DNA of 23,607 nucleotides from an uncultured Clostridium sp. GTDB lineage: Bacteria; Bacillota; Clostridia; TANB77; CAG-508. Shown piece after piece: positions 1 to 8,953 of this stretch. Each line of letters begins with the position of its first letter. Position 1 is the stretch's first letter. The position numbers were made by a program, and so were the translations under genes. The DNA is taken from assembly GCA_945937855.1 (NCBI GenBank), contig CAMEUC010000005.1, positions 1-23,607 on the forward strand, in the 5' to 3' direction. The notes under the pieces were generated by a model. That model did no database searches, had not been told where the DNA came from, and worked only from the letters and a program-made list of their open reading frames with translations.

Positions 1-66
1 TTTCGGGTGATTTCTTCGAAGATTTGCCCTTACCAATCACACTTCTCACCTCCAATTTACAATTTA
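1..66 (-). repeat. Heptad-palindrome repeat, copy A (partial)
   Basis: This is the end of a dispersed palindromic element that runs off the left edge of the window. It shares the block TTTGCCCTTACCAATCACAC with copy B at 4105-4238 and ends in the same AATTTACAATTTA terminus as the other copies. It lies directly downstream of the miaA stop codon, so it may close the mutL-miaA transcript. It is oriented like copies B and C and opposite to D and E. The function is unknown. Confidence 0.75.
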
Positions 67-67
67 T

Positions 68-989
68 TTAATCTATAGTTTCCCTTATTATTTTTATATT
101 TTTTTCGACTTCATCTTCCCCATTTAGCCATATTGTTTGTTTATTTTTTCTAAACCATGTTAACTGTCTTTTTGCATAATGTCTAGTTTCTAATTTTATT
201 TTTTCTATCATTTCTTCTTTTGTTATTTTGTTTTCTAAATATTCCACAACCTCTTTATATCCTAATCCTTGCATTGCTGTAGGAAAAGTTTTATATTTTT
301 TTAAAATGTTTCTTACTTCTTCAATTAATCCTTCTTCTATCATTAAGTCAACTCTTTTATTAATTCTTTCATAAAGCATTTCTCTTTCCATGTTGATTGC
401 AAATACATGGTAATTATATTTTACTTCATTTTTTCTAGATTCTATTTCTTGCTGGGTTTTGGTCTTCCCTGTTTTATGGTATATTTCTAAAACTCTTATT
501 ATTCTTTTTTTATCATTTGGGCTAATTTTTTCCATCGCTCTTGGGTCAATTTTTTTTGCTTCTTCATATAAAACACTTAATCCTTCTAAATTTGCTTTTT
601 TTTCTAATTCATGTCTATATTCTTCATCAAATTCTTCTTTTTGAAATTCTATTCCGTATATTAAGGAATCTATATAAAGGCCTGTCCCACCAACAATGAT
701 TGGAGTTTTTCCTTTATTTAAAATTTCTTCTATTGTTTTTTCGGCTTGAACTTGATATTCAGACACATTATATCGTTCTTCTGGAGATACAAAATCAATC
801 ATATAATGTTTTATTCCTTGCATTTCTTCTAAAGTAACTTTAGCAGTTCCAATATTCATATCTCTATATATTTGCATGGAGTCTGCTGATATAATTTCTC
901 CATTTATTTGTTTTGCAAGTTCTATTCCTAATTTACTTTTTCCGAGAAGCTGTTGGTCCACCAATTACAATAACATCTTTTTTTTCCAT
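68..989 (-). CDS. miaA: tRNA dimethylallyltransferase MiaA, with one +1 frameshift at codon 16
   Basis: MiaA transfers a dimethylallyl group to N6 of A37 in tRNAs reading codons that begin with U, the first step of i6A/ms2i6A synthesis in the cytoplasm. The frame from 964 down carries the whole enzyme body (DSMQIYR, VGGTGLYIDSL, a C-terminal HYAKRQLTWFRK) but lacks the start of the P-loop. Beginning instead at ATG 989-987, which follows an AGGAAG site inside the mutL end, gives MEKKDVIVIGGPTAS, then CGG, then a stop two codons on. Dropping one base at 944 joins the halves into GPTASGKS (residues 11-18) and a 306-residue protein of normal family length. The start lies one base after the mutL stop, so the two genes are co-transcribed and probably coupled. 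The shift may be programmed, a real mutation or a sequence error; the recurrence at other genes favours the first. Confidence 0.93.
941..944 (-). other. CGGA +1 shift site 1 (miaA P-loop)
   Basis: The coding strand reads TCT CGG AAA AAG TAA in the start frame. Skipping C944 gives TCT GGA AAA AGT, that is Ser-Gly-Lys-Ser of the Walker A motif. The inserted base is not in a homopolymer. The glycine restored here is indispensable for nucleotide binding in the family. Confidence 0.85.
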
Positions 990-990
990 A

Positions 991-3013
991 TTACTTCCTA
1001 TTAAACTTTCTTTCTATATCATATTTACTCATTTTTATTGCTGTTGGTCTACCGTGTGGACATGTAAACGGATTTGGTAGTCTTAACAATTTATCCATTA
1101 GTTCTTTTACTTCTTCTATTCCTAAGACATGATTTGCCTTAACCGCAGCTTTACATGCTACTGTTGCAATAAATTTTTCTTCTTTTTCCTGTATTGCTGT
1201 AATTGCCACTGTATTTACAGCATCTAATATTTCTAAAAATAATTCTTTAGTATCTAAATCTATACAAATATTAGGAACACCTATTAATCTTATCGTATTT
1301 TCTCCGAATTCCTCTATCATAAATCCTGCTCTCGTAAACATATCTATATTTTCTTTTACAATGGATTTTTCTTTATGACTTAAGTTTATAATATCTGGTA
1401 ATAAGAGTATTTGTGAATCTTTTTCTTTATTATCATAATAATTCTTTTTAATTTTTTCGTACATTATTCTTTCATGTGCAGCATGTTGATCTATAATATA
1501 CATTTCTTTATTCATTTCTATAATTATATATGTTGAAAACACTGTTCCACAATATTTATATTCTGGTATATTCTCATATGTTTCCTGTTCTTCAAAAAGC
1601 GATATATTATCAAATTTTGGTGCTTCTTCTTTTGGCTTTTCTATTACTGTTCCAAATGTTTTACTATACATTTCATTAAAATCTTGCTTGCTTTCTTCAT
1701 CAGTTTTCTCTATTATATCTTCTTGTACATTAGTATTTTCTTTAGCTTCTTCTTTTGTTGGTTTTGTTTCTTCATAATGTTCTGTTGATTTTCTGCTAAA
1801 TATCTCTGCTAAAACATTTTCATTTTCTCTTTTTATATCTTCAGAGTTTTCTTTTTTCTTAAAAATTGAAAACAAACCTGCTTCTGGCTCTTTATTTTTT
1901 TCAAGGTTTTCAAGTTCTCCTATTATTTCATTTATCTTTTCATTATTTTTTTCCATTTCTTTAGGAATCTGTTCTTCTATTTTTATTTGTTCTACTTCAT
2001 GTTTTTCTGCATTTTTTATTAAATCTGCTTTTAACAAGCTGTCTCTAATCGCATGATATACTGCTTTAAATACTTTTTGTTCTTCTTGAAATCTTATTTC
2101 TAATTTTGTTGGGTGAACATTTACATCTATTTTTCTTGGATCCATTTCCAAGTTTAAGATTAAAAATCCAAATTTTCCTATTGGCAGTAAGCCTTTAAAT
2201 GCTTGTTCTGCACTTGATGTTAATGTTTTGTCTTTTATATATCTTTTATTTACGAAAAACATCTGGTAGCTTTTATTAGACCTTGCAATTTCTGGCTTGC
2301 CTATAACTCCAAAAATTTTAATATCTTCATACTGATAATCCACATTTATTAAACAGTCTGATGTTTCTTTTCCATATAAACCATATATTAGCGTTTTTAA
2401 ATCTCCATTTCCAGTTGTTTGAATTATAGTTTTATTTTCATTTTTTAATTTAATTGCAACATTAGGATTTGCAAGTGCTATTCGTGTTACTGCATCTTCT
2501 ATGTATCCGAAGTTCTGTATAATCCTTTTTTAAGAATTTATATCTTACAGGTGTATTGTAGAAGAGATTTGTTACTGTAATTGTTGTTCCTTTTTGTGCT
2601 CCTGCCTCAGATTTTTCTAATACATTTCCACCTTCTACTATTATTTTGTGCCCAATACTATCATCTTCGGTTTTTGTTACAAGTTCCACATTAGCAATTG
2701 ATGCAACACTTGCCAAAGCTTCTCCTCTAAACCCCATAGATTTTACTGTTTCTAAATCGCTCGCTGCCCTTATTTTGCTTGTTGCATGTCTTTCAAATGC
2801 AAATTCTATATCATCTTCTGCCATTCCACAACCATTATCTATTATTCTTATTTTTTTTATACCACCATTTTGAACTTCTATATCTATTTTTGTTGCTCCC
2901 GCATCTATTGAGTTTTCTACTAATTCTTTTACCACAGAGGCAGGTCTTTCTATAACTTCTCCTGCAGCTATTTGGTTTATTGTTAAATCGTCTAATAATA
3001 CAATTTTTCCCAT
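991..3013 (-). CDS. mutL: DNA mismatch repair endonuclease MutL, with one +1 frameshift at codon 169
   Basis: MutL links MutS mismatch recognition to strand nicking and excision. The N-terminal GHKL ATPase shows ELVENSIDAG (31-40), DNGCGM (59-64) and GFRGEAL (94-100). The C-terminal half carries the endonuclease motifs DQHAAHERIMYE, ACKAAVKANH, CPHGRPT and a final FNR, so this is the nicking type expected where MutH is absent. A long charged linker rich in Glu and Lys joins them. The start frame breaks at codon 169 (GAA CTT CGG ATA). Skipping C2509 gives TELGYIEDAVTRIAL, matching the conserved ELG-IxDxVxRIAL segment, and continues open through codons absent from either fragment alone, to a 673-residue total. 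AGGAGG precedes the ATG. The stop is one base before miaA. mutS is not in the window. Confidence 0.94.
2506..2509 (-). other. CGGA +1 shift site 2 (mutL, ATPase domain)
   Basis: The zero frame reads GAA CTT CGG ATA CAT AGA and ends after 183 codons. Skipping C2509 gives GAA CTT GGA TAC ATA GAA, that is ELGYIE. The glycine is conserved in this stretch of MutL after the FLK segment. The next nearby ATG in the shifted frame is far downstream, so a second initiation would lose the region. Confidence 0.85.
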
Positions 3014-3042
3014 ATGTTAATCCTCCTAAATTTTCATTTCAA

Positions 3043-3051
3043 ATTATATCA
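3043..3051 (-). promoter_or_regulatory. Candidate extended -10 promoter for mutL-miaA
   Basis: On the minus strand TGATATAAT gives a perfect TATAAT preceded by TGn, an extended -10. No good -35 hexamer is visible 16 to 18 bases upstream. It lies 30 bases before the mutL start and downstream of the ROK terminator, the expected place for a separate promoter. Confidence 0.45.
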
Positions 3052-3112
3052 TTAAATAAATATTTTTTGTATAGTTTTTTGTAATTTTAAATAAAAAATG
3101 TTAATGTGCGTT

Positions 3113-3166
3113 TAAATAAATAATAATCAGAGGCGCATGATTGCGTCTCTGATTATTATTTATTTA
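3113..3166 (-). terminator. Long hairpin terminator after the ROK kinase
   Basis: Two 24-base arms (3113-3136 and 3143-3166) are complementary apart from one position (a wobble or mismatch) around the loop ATGATT. The core is TAATAATCAGAG..CTCTGATTATTA. The outer arm is T-rich on the exit side, as in an intrinsic terminator. It starts six bases after the ROK stop and precedes the mutL promoter, so it separates the two units. Confidence 0.8.
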
Positions 3167-3171
3167 CTATA

Positions 3172-4074
3172 TTATAACGTTGCCCCTATTATTCCTGCAT
3201 CATTTTTTAATTTTGCTAGTACTATTTTTGGCATGTTCTTTTTATTAAATAATTCTTCTTTTTCTATTCTTTGAACAAGTTTATTTAGTAGTGTTTTTTC
3301 ATAATGAGCAAAACTTCCACCTATTGATATTACTTCTGGTTCAAAAATATTTATTAAATTTCCTAGCCCTATACTTAAATTATTTATATATTCATTCACT
3401 ATATTTTTTATTTGCTCATCTTCTATGTTTTGCTCTAATATTTCTTTAAGTTCTTCTCCTGTTACTGTTTCTGTTCCTACTTGTTTTGCAATTTTTTCTT
3501 TTAATGCTCTCATCGATGCATATTTTTCAAAACAACCATTTCTTCCACAATTACATTTTAATCCGTTTTTTTCTATAACCATATGTCCTATTTCGAAACC
3601 TTCATATTTCTCTGGCACTAATAATTCTCCATTTAAAAATACTGCTCCTCCTATTCCAGTTCCTATTGTTAAAAATATTGAATCTTTGGCTTTTTTTAAA
3701 CTCCCATATTCTTTTTCTGCAAGTGCTGCACATTTTGCATCATTTTTTAGCTTAATTGGCACATTAAAATATTTATTTATTTCATCAGCAATTTTTAAAT
3801 CTTTTATGTGTAAATTTTCTGCTTTTATTATACTAGCTTTTGATACCATTCCTGGAACTGCTATTCCAATTAAACTTACTTGTGTTATATCTTTTTTTGC
3901 TTCTTCTAAAACATTTTGTATTTGTTCAATTATTGTGCTTATAAGGATTTTTGAAAAATCTTTTTCATTTAGCTGATTACTTATGTTTTTTTCTGACTTA
4001 CATATTATTGTTCCTGTTTGATTTATCAAGCCAACTGCAACATGGCTTCCACCAATATCAATTCCTATTTTCAT
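3172..4074 (-). CDS. ROK-family sugar kinase (glucokinase-like)
   Basis: This is a cytoplasmic ATP-dependent sugar kinase of the ROK family, with glucose, N-acetylmannosamine or a related hexose as likely substrate. It shows the N-terminal phosphate loop IGIDIGGSH (3-11), the catalytic NDAKCAALAE (111-120, base Asp112), the sugar-binding EIGH (161-164) and the zinc-binding CNCGRNGCFE (174-183). At 300 residues it is full length. I chose the ATG at 4074, eight to nine bases after AAAGGTGG; the in-frame GTG twelve bases upstream lies inside that ribosome-binding site. There is no helix-turn-helix domain, so it is a kinase and not a ROK repressor. No sugar pathway gene is adjacent, so the exact substrate cannot be inferred. 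Confidence 0.88.
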   Translation of the reverse strand: MKIGIDIGGSHVAVGLINQTGTIICKSEKNISNQLNEKDFSKILISTIIEQIQNVLEEAKKDITQVSLIGIAVPGMVSKASIIKAENLHIKDLKIADEINKYFNVPIKLKNDAKCAALAEKEYGSLKKAKDSIFLTIGTGIGGAVFLNGELLVPEKYEGFEIGHMVIEKNGLKCNCGRNGCFEKYASMRALKEKIAKQVGTETVTGEELKEILEQNIEDEQIKNIVNEYINNLSIGLGNLINIFEPEVISIGGSFAHYEKTLLNKLVQRIEKEELFNKKNMPKIVLAKLKNDAGIIGATL

Positions 4075-4104
4075 ACCTTGTACCACCTTTAACTAAAATA
4101 TAGA

Positions 4105-4238
4105 CAATTGTAGTTTTCAAAAGCGTTGGCTTTTGCAAACTGAAGTGCGAGGTGCGATTTTAGGGTAATTTCTTCGAAGGTTTGCCCTTACCAATCACAC
4201 TTCCCACATTCCATCTCTCACCTCTAAACTACAATTTA
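4105..4238 (-). repeat. Heptad-palindrome repeat, copy B
   Basis: This imperfect palindrome has termini AATTGTAGTTT and AAACTACAATTT, and fills the gap between pilC and the ROK gene. The arms are built from GAAGTGC, GAGGTGC and the complements of GAGGTGA, GATGGAA and GGAAGTG. The centre forms its own hairpin, AGGGTAATTTCTTCGAAGG..GCCCT. One arm carries an extra perfect 7-bp hairpin, CAAAAGC-GTTG-GCTTTTG (4118-4135), absent from the other copies. Confidence 0.8.
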
Positions 4239-4261
4239 ACTCTCTTTTTTTGTCATTTTTA

Positions 4262-5608
4262 TTATAAATACGCAGAGAACATCCATGTTCCCATATACAT
4301 TTGTATTAATGGTACCAATACTACTAATGTAACAAATATTAACATTGCTCCTGCTATTGCATATACTATTTGTGGTAGCACCTTCATTATTCTATTCATT
4401 ATATTATCTATATCTATTTGCATGTATTCAAGTAATTTTTCCATCATTTCACTTAAATCTGTTTGCATTCCTATTCTTAACATCTCTGTAATCATTGGGG
4501 ATGATAACCCTGATTTTTCAAAAGGTTCTATCCAAGATTGCCCTATAAGTAAGTTATTAATTGATGATTCTATTAATGATAACATTACTAAGTTGCTTGA
4601 TATGTTTTTACAAGTTTCTAATGCCTCTTGAATTCTCATTCCATTTTTTAAATTCAATAATAATCCTTGGATTAACCTAGTAAATTCAATTGCATAAATT
4701 AGTGGTCCAAAAACAGGCATTCTATATTTAAAATAATGGAAATTATATCTACCTTTTGGAGTTCTTATATATAAATACAATACTACTGCCACTACTAATA
4801 TAATTCCAACTGGTATATACCAAATATTCATAAAATTATTTAAAAAGTTTGAAAACCATATTGTTATTTTAGGTAATTGGTCTGAGCTTCCAACAGAATT
4901 TAAAGTGTCTTGTATAATTGGAACTGCAATCAAAGTTCCACCTATTAATAATATAAATAATGCAATAAATTGAATTATATTCGGTACTAATATTCCTTTT
5001 ATTTTTCTATTAAGTTCCATTGAACTATCTAAATACTCTCTTGCTTGTTTTAATGCATTTGTTAAAGAACCTGATAATTCTCCTACCTTTATCATGTTAA
5101 TATATATTGGTGGGAAAACTCCTTCATAATATTCCATTGTCACATACATATTATCTCCAGCTTCTACCCCTAGAAGTATATCTTCTAAAACTGCTTTAAA
5201 ACTTTCATTTTCTGTTGTATTTATTATTGTAGATAATGCATGGATATTATTAAAGTTTGCTTTTTTTAGCAAATAGAAATTTTCTGTAAAAATTGAGATA
5301 TCTCTTTTTGTTATTCTTTCATTTTTGTTTATCAGTTTTTTTATTTTTGACATCAAACTAGGTTTTGCTGATAAACTTTTTTGTATTTCTTCATTTCTAA
5401 TTGTTTTTAGTACACTGTTATTAGTTTCTACATTTTTTTTCTGTTTTTTACTTTTATTTTTTGTTTTCGCATTAATTTGTATTACTTCTATTGGTAGCAA
5501 TTCGTTTCTTTTTAGTTTTTTTAATAATACATATTGGTTTGTAGCTTCAACTTTATTTTCCATTATCTGTCCATCTTTTGTTACTGCTTTGTATTTAAAT
5601 AAAGGCAT
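4262..5608 (-). CDS. pilC: Type IV pilus inner-membrane platform protein PilC
   Basis: PilC (GspF family) is the polytopic platform on which the PilB and PilT motors act. The start MPLFKYKAVTKDGQ is the typical N-terminus, then a basic spacer (about 48-100) and two cytoplasmic GspF repeats, seen in NIHALSTIINTTENESFKAVLEDILLGVEAGD-like sequence in the first and FTRLIQGLLLNLKNGMRIQEALE-like sequence in the second. Membrane helices lie near 205-231, 263-281 and 418-440. The 448-residue length is slightly above usual because of the spacer. AGGAGG precedes the ATG. It is the last gene of the pilus operon, 22 bases after pilT, and is followed by repeat B. Confidence 0.92.
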   Translation of the reverse strand: MPLFKYKAVTKDGQIMENKVEATNQYVLLKKLKRNELLPIEVIQINAKTKNKSKKQKKNVETNNSVLKTIRNEEIQKSLSAKPSLMSKIKKLINKNERITKRDISIFTENFYLLKKANFNNIHALSTIINTTENESFKAVLEDILLGVEAGDNMYVTMEYYEGVFPPIYINMIKVGELSGSLTNALKQAREYLDSSMELNRKIKGILVPNIIQFIALFILLIGGTLIAVPIIQDTLNSVGSSDQLPKITIWFSNFLNNFMNIWYIPVGIILVVAVVLYLYIRTPKGRYNFHYFKYRMPVFGPLIYAIEFTRLIQGLLLNLKNGMRIQEALETCKNISSNLVMLSLIESSINNLLIGQSWIEPFEKSGLSSPMITEMLRIGMQTDLSEMMEKLLEYMQIDIDNIMNRIMKVLPQIVYAIAGAMLIFVTLVVLVPLIQMYMGTWMFSAYL

Positions 5609-5630
5609 TTTTTCCTCCTATATCGTTAGG

Positions 5631-6728
5631 TTACATTTTTCTCATTTTCATTTGCATAATTGTTCTATTTAGAACTTCTATATTTTTTTCTTCAATTTGT
5701 GCTTTTGCTTGTTCTAAGTTTATTTTATTATCTACATATAGCTCGGCTATTGAATTTATTAAGCTTACATTTCCCTTATCTATATTACTTTGAATTGCAT
5801 CTTCTAATTCTGATACACTAAATTTCTCTTTTCTTATACATCCTGCAACTACATTATCTACTACCATTACTTCAGGTATTAAAACTAATTTCCCATTTGT
5901 TCCCTTAATTAATCTTTGAGATACAACTAATTTTAGCAATGCTGACATAAGATATTTTACACTTGCTTGATCTCTAACTTCATAGAAATTTATTATTCTA
6001 TCTATTGTTTCAGCACAAGATTTTGTATGCAAAGTTCCTATAACCAAATGTCCAGATTCTGCCATATCTATTGCAGCCTCCATTGTTTCTTTGTCTCTTA
6101 TTTCCCCTATTACTAAAATATCACAGTCTTCTCTTAATGAATTTTTAACACCTTCTCTATACGAAAGAGTGTCTTTACCTCTTCCAACCTCTTTTTGTAC
6201 AATTAAGCATTTTTTAGATGTATGTTTATATTCAACTGGTTTTTCTAAAGTAAGAATTTTTTTATTTACATTCTTATTTACCTCATCTATCAATGCATTT
6301 AAAGTAGTTGTTTTTCCTGAGTTTGTTTTTCCTGTAACTAGTATAAGCCCCTGTGGTTGGTACATCATACGTCTAACTACATCAGGTACTCCTAAATCTT
6401 CAAATTTAGGTAATTCATTTTTTATTAATCTTAAAGTAAATATTGGAATCTCATCAAAAGAAGATATATTTACTCTTAGCCTTATATCGTCAAATACATG
6501 TGAAAGGTCTAATTGTCTTGTTTCTCTATATATCTCATCTTTGTCAACATTTCCTCTTATAAAATAATCATATATTTCATACATATCACTTTCTGTTAAA
6601 ACGTCTTCTTCCTCAATTTCCTTTAAGTCTCTTGCTAACCTTATAGTTGGTTTTCTCCCTGGTACTAGATGAACGTCTGATGCATTATTTTCTTTTGCAA
6701 AATTTAAAACTTTATTAATATCTACCAT
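5631..6728 (-). CDS. pilT: Type IV pilus retraction ATPase PilT
   Basis: PilT is the hexameric ATPase that depolymerises the pilus, powering twitching or uptake. The order is typical: ASDVH (16-20), Walker A TGKTNSGKTT (132-141), Glu box (E162), Walker B DILVIGEIRD (203-212) and His box GHLVIGTLHT (226-235). The P-loop is GKTNSGKT rather than the usual GPTGSGKT, but the catalytic Gly-Lys-Thr is intact. At 365 residues it is family length. It lies 19 bases after pilB behind AAAGGAG. The absence of a GspE N-domain and Cys4 motif separates it from PilB. Confidence 0.92.
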   Translation of the reverse strand: MVDINKVLNFAKENNASDVHLVPGRKPTIRLARDLKEIEEEDVLTESDMYEIYDYFIRGNVDKDEIYRETRQLDLSHVFDDIRLRVNISSFDEIPIFTLRLIKNELPKFEDLGVPDVVRRMMYQPQGLILVTGKTNSGKTTTLNALIDEVNKNVNKKILTLEKPVEYKHTSKKCLIVQKEVGRGKDTLSYREGVKNSLREDCDILVIGEIRDKETMEAAIDMAESGHLVIGTLHTKSCAETIDRIINFYEVRDQASVKYLMSALLKLVVSQRLIKGTNGKLVLIPEVMVVDNVVAGCIRKEKFSVSELEDAIQSNIDKGNVSLINSIAELYVDNKINLEQAKAQIEEKNIEVLNRTIMQMKMRKM

Positions 6729-6747
6729 AATATCTCCTTTGTAAACT

Positions 6748-8376
6748 TTAATATATAATTAATTCATTATTTATTTCATCTAATGTGGTTTGTCCTTCTA
6801 ATACTTTATTTATTGCATCTACTACAAAAGGTTTATAACCTATTTCTAATGCTTTCTTCTTTATTTCTAAACTTGATGCATTTTTTACAATTAGATCTTT
6901 TATTTCATCATTAAATTCTAGTATTTCAAATGCAGCTGTCCTGTCGTAATATCCACTACCGTTGCATTTTTCGCATCCAATAATATCATAAGTAAATTTA
7001 TTATTCCAATCTACTTCTATACCATATTTTTTGTCTATTTTATTTATTATTTCTTTCTCTTTTTCTGTGAATTCTCTTTGTTTTGCACAATGTGGGCATA
7101 CTTTTCTTATAAGCCTTTGAGATATAACATTTGCAATAGTACTTGCTATATCATAATTCGATACTCCTATTTTTCTAAGTCTTGTTATAACCTCTATACT
7201 ATCAATTGTATGGATTGTAGACAAAACATAGTGTCCTGTTTGTCCAGCTTGTACTGCAATTTCCGCAGTCTCCCTATCTCTTATTTCTCCAACTAGAATA
7301 ATATCAGGGTCTTGTCTTAAAACAGTTCTTAATGAATCAGCAAAACGTAATTTCTCATCAATTTCAATTTGGTTTAATCCAGGTATTCTAATTTCTACTG
7401 GATCCTCTATAGTTGTTATATTTATACCTGGCCTATTTAATGAATCTATAATACTATATAATGTTGTAGTTTTTCCTTCTCCTGTAGGTGCTGCAACTAT
7501 TGTTATACTATTTCTTTTATTAAATATTCTTTTTGCTTCTTCATCACTTGTTGGGAAACCTAATTCTTGTAAACCTCTTATTGTCATATTTTTCTTTAAT
7601 AATCTTAACACGAATTTTTCACCAAATATATTTTTTTGTGATGACACACGAATATTATAATCTGGATATAGTACTATTCTTCCATCTTGTGATTCTTGCC
7701 TTTCTTGGAACATATTTGATATAGATTTTAATCTACCAATTAATTGTTGTTGCTTATCCTTACTTATTTCAGTTGCTTTTATTAATTCACCATCTATTCT
7801 ATATCTTACTCTTATTTTATCTTCTAATGGTTCTATATGAATATCACTTGCTCTTTTTTCCATAGCTGTTCTAATTATACTATCTACTAATGTAGTAACA
7901 TCTCCTGTTGAAGATATACTATCAATTGCTTTTCCTTCAAATCTTTTTAAAACATCTAAAACATTTTTTTCAAAACTAATATATTTTTCCATAGTCAATC
8001 CTTTATTCAAAAGGATTAGTTTTATTGTATCTACAGCTTCATGGTTTAATGTATCTGCAAAACATACTTTTATTTTATTTCCAATCACTTGAAATGGTAC
8101 TGCCTTATATTTATTTGCAACATCTAGAGAAATATATTGATTTATATTTATTTGTACATCATTTTGTGTAATCATTATCGTTTTTTCGTTTAGTATTTCT
8201 CCTAGAGTTTCTAGAAGTATATATTCATCACATAAATTTAATGTTCTAATAATTTCTACTATTTTTTTTTGTGGATTTTTTCTTTGGTATTCTAATGCTT
8301 TATTTATATCTGCTTGTGAAATCAATCCTCTTCTTACAAGTTCAATTCCTATTGGTCCTCTTTTATTTGTTTCCAT
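6748..8376 (-). CDS. pilB: Type IV pilus assembly ATPase PilB
   Basis: PilB (GspE family) powers pilus extension at the cytoplasmic face. A GspE N-terminal domain (about 1-145) precedes the motor, which shows ASDIHIEP (176-183), Walker A APTGEGKTT (296-304), Walker B DIILVGEIRD (358-367) and His box GHYVLSTIHT (381-390). A zinc site is formed by C427, C430, C468 and C471. The 542-residue length is normal. GAAGGGAG precedes the ATG. It follows the minor pilin by 24 bases. Confidence 0.94.
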   Translation of the reverse strand: METNKRGPIGIELVRRGLISQADINKALEYQRKNPQKKIVEIIRTLNLCDEYILLETLGEILNEKTIMITQNDVQININQYISLDVANKYKAVPFQVIGNKIKVCFADTLNHEAVDTIKLILLNKGLTMEKYISFEKNVLDVLKRFEGKAIDSISSTGDVTTLVDSIIRTAMEKRASDIHIEPLEDKIRVRYRIDGELIKATEISKDKQQQLIGRLKSISNMFQERQESQDGRIVLYPDYNIRVSSQKNIFGEKFVLRLLKKNMTIRGLQELGFPTSDEEAKRIFNKRNSITIVAAPTGEGKTTTLYSIIDSLNRPGINITTIEDPVEIRIPGLNQIEIDEKLRFADSLRTVLRQDPDIILVGEIRDRETAEIAVQAGQTGHYVLSTIHTIDSIEVITRLRKIGVSNYDIASTIANVISQRLIRKVCPHCAKQREFTEKEKEIINKIDKKYGIEVDWNNKFTYDIIGCEKCNGSGYYDRTAAFEILEFNDEIKDLIVKNASSLEIKKKALEIGYKPFVVDAINKVLEGQTTLDEINNELIIY

Positions 8377-8400
8377 ATAAAACTCCCTTCTTCATATGTA

Positions 8401-8838
8401 TTATTTATTAATTAATGTACTCATACTTACAGTTTTTGTTTTTGTTCCTAATTTATACATAACAGTAATGTCTATTTTTTTTATATAACTTCTTTTTTCT
8501 TCTGCTATAGAAGCTTCATCCATTGATATAAACATAGTATAAGAATCTAATTTATTTGAATCCTCTGAATATATTCCTTCTATTGCTTGAATTTTTTCTC
8601 CTTTTCCATTTATATATGTTACCAAATTTGCAGTATTTACATCATCAAAATTAAGTGTTTTTGCATATTCAAATACTTCTACTATATAGCTTGTTGCTTG
8701 TCCATTTCTCTTTACAAAATTTGAGACTATATATATATTATAAGATATTGAAATAATTAATGTAGAAAAAATCACTAAAACAAAAATTGCAATTATTGTA
8801 TCTGCTAAAGCAAATCCTTTATTTGATTTCCAACTCAT
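8401..8838 (-). CDS. Minor pilin / pseudopilin
   Basis: A class III-like prepilin signal, MSWKSNKG|FALADTIIAIFVLVIF, places the cleavage after Gly8, with Phe at +1 and Asp (in place of Glu) at +5, followed by a 20-residue hydrophobic helix. The remaining 110 residues resemble the small beta-rich globular domain of PilV/GspI-type minor pilins, but I see no specific subfamily motif. Position between the peptidase and pilB in the operon supports a minor, perhaps tip-priming, subunit. Confidence 0.75.
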   Translation of the reverse strand: MSWKSNKGFALADTIIAIFVLVIFSTLIISISYNIYIVSNFVKRNGQATSYIVEVFEYAKTLNFDDVNTANLVTYINGKGEKIQAIEGIYSEDSNKLDSYTMFISMDEASIAEEKRSYIKKIDITVMYKLGTKTKTVSMSTLINK

Positions 8839-8953
8839 TTCTATCTCCTATTTTTTTAATTACGTAAAACTAGTATTATCCTGATATTTAATTAGTATTG
8901 CATAAGATATCTATAACTCTTAATATTTTAAAGTAACATCTTAATTAATTTCT

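Noticed and set aside
991..3013. mutL inactivation as cause of the other frameshifts (mutator strain)
   Set aside because: Mismatch-repair loss gives indels mainly in homopolymers and short repeats, and in varied places. These four are identical in context and not in such tracts.
3113..3166. Long palindrome as a mobile-element end or CRISPR-like repeat
   Set aside because: Single copy, directly after a stop codon and with T-rich flanks: a terminator explains it.
4075..4086. Upstream GTG start for the ROK kinase
   Set aside because: The GTG is part of the AAAGGTGG ribosome-binding site that serves the ATG at 4074.
4182..4631. Plus-strand open frame over the pilC end and repeat B
   Set aside because: It is antisense to conserved pilC sequence and starts in the repeat; no ribosome-binding site or family resemblance.
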